A stretch of 14,203 nucleotides of DNA from Chryseobacterium gleum (GTDB lineage Bacteria; Bacteroidota; Bacteroidia; Flavobacteriales_D; Crocinitomicaceae). The translations under genes were made by a program, and so were the position numbers. Below, one piece after another: positions 12,312-14,203 of this stretch; within the stretch, counting starts at the first letter, position 1, and each line of letters begins with the position of its first letter. The stretch spans positions 1 to 14,203 of the forward strand of contig CALPUT020000030.1 of assembly GCA_943326825.2 (NCBI GenBank), in the 5' to 3' direction. The notes under the pieces are model-generated. The model ran no database searches. It was not told the origin of the DNA and saw only the letters and a list, made by a program, of their open reading frames with translations.

Positions 12312-14189
12312 ATGAAGAAAAAAGTTGAAATTCTCGCTCCTGCAAAGAACTTATTGCAAGGAATGTTAGCTATTAATTCTGGTGCTGATGCTGTATATAT
12401 CGGAGCTCCTCAATATGGTGCTCGATCTAATGCTACAAATTCAATCGAAGACATAGCTGAATTAGTAAAGTATGCTCATTTATTCAAAGCACAAGTATTC
12501 GTTGTAATCAATACTATTTTGTATGACAATGAATTAGATGATTGTAAAAAGTTAATTTATCAATTATACGATATTGGAGTCGATGCTTTAATTGTTCAGG
12601 ATATGGCAATTATGGAAATGGACTTGCCTCCTATTGTAATTCATGCTAGTACGCAAGCAAATAACCGTGATCCAAAACATGTGAAGTTCTTGAAAGATGC
12701 TGGTATGCAACGCGTTGTTTTAGCGAGAGAATTGAACTTAGATCAAATTAGAGAAATTCACGAAGCAACTGATGTTGAGTTAGAATTTTTCGTTTCAGGA
12801 GCACTATGCGTTTCTTTTAGTGGAAATTGCTATATGAGTATCGCAGGTGGTGAACGAAGCGCTAACAGAGGCTCATGCGCTCAAAACTGTAGATTACCAT
12901 ACAACTTAACAGACGGAACAGGAAAAACGTTAATTGCGAATAGTCACTTGTTGTCTATTAAAGATTTAGATTTATCAGATCAATTACCTAATTTAATTGA
13001 AGCTGGAGTTACATCTTTTAAAATAGAAGGACGTTTGAAAGACTTGGTTTACGTTAAGAACAATGTTTCTTACTTACGTCAAAAATTAGATGCTTTTTTA
13101 GAAAACAACGAACAATTTACGAAAGCTTCTTCAGGAAAAACACTTTTCAACTTTGACCCTCAAATGGATAGAAGTTTCAATAGAGGTTATACGGATTACT
13201 TCGTTAATAAACGAAAAGAGAAAATTGGTTCTTGGGAAACTCCAAAATCAAAAGGACAATATATAGGTAAAGTTACCGATATTACTCCAAAAGGCTATTT
13301 CATTGAAAATGCAGACCAATTGAACAATGGAGATGGTTTGTATTTTTTGAATGAAAGTGGTGAAGGCGACGGTGTTCAAATTAATGTGGTTTTAAACAGT
13401 TTGGTTGTTCCGAATAATTACAAGCCAATTGCAATTGGAACAGATATTTATAGAAATTCAGATGCAGCGTTTAATAAAATTGTAGAGCGTGATGATGCAA
13501 CGATTCGTAAAATCAGTGTTGAATTAACGTTCTCAGAAACAGCGAATGGTTTCCAATTAGTTGCCATTGATGAAGACGGACATGAAAGCAAATCAACATT
13601 CGAAATAGAAAAAACTCCTTCTACGAAAGGCGAAGTGATCATCGATGAGATTAAAAAGAATTTAACGAAAACAGGAAATACTCCATTTACAGTTGAACAA
13701 GTAAACGTAGAATTTTCAAATACGTGGTTTTTACCAACTTCAAAAGTAAATGAAATCCGAAGAGAAGTATTAGATAATTTGATCGATATTCGACTAAATG
13801 AATACCATAGAGAAGAGTTTCAGATTCAAAAAACAGATCATCCCTACCCTGTTTCAGTCTTGGATTTCACATACAATGTTTCTAATAAATTAGCTAGAGC
13901 ATTTTACAAACGTCACGGTGTAACTGAAATTGAAAAAGCTTTTGAATTACAATGGGACCCAGGTAAATCAAGGGTAATGACAACAAAATATTGTGTGAAG
14001 TACGAATTAGGTAAATGTGCTCGATTCCAACGAGAAACAATGGGAGAAAAAGTCGTTGAGCCGTTAACATTGACGCATGGTGAAAATGAATACAAATTGA
14101 AATTCAATTGCAAGCCATGTGAAATGGAAATCTGGGAAAAAGATGCTGATTTAGAATTCATTGACGAAGATGAACAAATGCTGAAATGA
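12312..14189 (+). CDS. U32 family protein, RlhA/TrhP-like RNA hydroxylase
   Basis: This 625-residue protein belongs to the 'peptidase U32' family, whose studied bacterial members RlhA (YdcP) and TrhP (YegQ) hydroxylate 23S rRNA or tRNA bases rather than cut proteins. The TIM-barrel-like N-terminus shows EILAPAKNLLQGMLAINSGA (6-25), YIGAPQYGAR (29-38) and IHASTQANN (110-118). The family Fe-S site is visible as C166-x6-C173-x15-C189-x3-C193 in GALCVSFSGNC and GSCAQNCR. Then FKIEGRLKDL and a longer C-terminal region follow, with a YdcP-like overall length (E. coli RlhA is about 650 residues; TrhP is shorter). A second Cys set, C561-x7-C569 and C600-x2-C603, lies near the C-terminus (YCVKYELGKC, FNCKPC). 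Length favours an RlhA-like role, but the RNA target is not proven. The ATG at 12312 is certain from the conserved N-terminus. Confidence 0.92.
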   Translation: MKKKVEILAPAKNLLQGMLAINSGADAVYIGAPQYGARSNATNSIEDIAELVKYAHLFKAQVFVVINTILYDNELDDCKKLIYQLYDIGVDALIVQDMAIMEMDLPPIVIHASTQANNRDPKHVKFLKDAGMQRVVLARELNLDQIREIHEATDVELEFFVSGALCVSFSGNCYMSIAGGERSANRGSCAQNCRLPYNLTDGTGKTLIANSHLLSIKDLDLSDQLPNLIEAGVTSFKIEGRLKDLVYVKNNVSYLRQKLDAFLENNEQFTKASSGKTLFNFDPQMDRSFNRGYTDYFVNKRKEKIGSWETPKSKGQYIGKVTDITPKGYFIENADQLNNGDGLYFLNESGEGDGVQINVVLNSLVVPNNYKPIAIGTDIYRNSDAAFNKIVERDDATIRKISVELTFSETANGFQLVAIDEDGHESKSTFEIEKTPSTKGEVIIDEIKKNLTKTGNTPFTVEQVNVEFSNTWFLPTSKVNEIRREVLDNLIDIRLNEYHREEFQIQKTDHPYPVSVLDFTYNVSNKLARAFYKRHGVTEIEKAFELQWDPGKSRVMTTKYCVKYELGKCARFQRETMGEKVVEPLTLTHGENEYKLKFNCKPCEMEIWEKDADLEFIDEDEQMLK

Positions 14190-14203
14190 AATTATAATTT
14201 TAG

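Noticed and set aside
12312..14189. Secreted collagenase/peptidase role for the U32 protein
   Set aside because: There is no signal peptide, and the four Fe-S cysteines match RNA-hydroxylase members of the family.

Overview
The window looks like chromosomal DNA of a Bacteroidota bacterium, most likely Flavobacteriales or a relative such as Crocinitomicaceae. The basis is strong A+T richness, absence of clear Shine-Dalgarno sites, several TAnnTTTG-like -7 promoter elements typical of that phylum, a lipoprotein with an SCKKDK-type N-terminus, and a single-chain fused E1 alpha/beta 2-oxoacid dehydrogenase. No rRNA, tRNA, CRISPR array, transposase or prophage gene was seen. It reads as ordinary chromosome, with some unusual small proteins.

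Region 1 (bases 1-5297) holds the last codons of a plus-strand gene, then a compact six-gene minus-strand operon that is read from 5297 down to 75. In transcription order it encodes a polyprenyl-phosphate-type GT2 glycosyltransferase with two membrane segments, a GmhB/histidinol-phosphatase-like HAD phosphatase, a secreted MORN-repeat protein, a lipoprotein, a GT9 heptosyltransferase-like enzyme and a GT4 glycosyltransferase. Gaps are short or negative. The set suggests assembly of a cell-envelope glycan, with two envelope proteins of unknown role carried along.

Region 2 (5298-5555) is a divergent intergenic segment with a TATATTTG element facing each way and a 39-bp run of an 8-bp A/T-rich tandem repeat between them. 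Region 3 (5556-8050) is one large gene for a fused E1alpha-E1beta thiamine-diphosphate dehydrogenase, closed by a strong intrinsic terminator.

Region 4 (8094-9036) carries two small genes for cysteine-rich proteins: a predicted secreted protein with eight paired Cys/His ligands, and a zinc-ribbon protein with two membrane segments. Between them is a possible decayed signal-peptide ORF. Region 5 (9110-12104) is a plus-strand cluster: a phytanoyl-CoA dioxygenase-like Fe(II)/2-oxoglutarate enzyme, a YkgJ-type cysteine-cluster protein, a DUF1801/YdeI protein that ends in a complete CDGSH iron-sulfur motif, and a two-TM protein with a PH-like soluble part. Three of these four have iron or metal signatures.

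Region 6 (12105-14189) has a 207-bp leader with an inverted repeat and a promoter that gives an almost leaderless transcript, followed by a U32-family protein of the RlhA/TrhP RNA-hydroxylase type with two cysteine clusters.

I found no clearly new defence or mobile system. The most unusual items are the YdeI-CDGSH fusion, the small secreted eight-ligand protein and the doubly Cys-clustered GT9.
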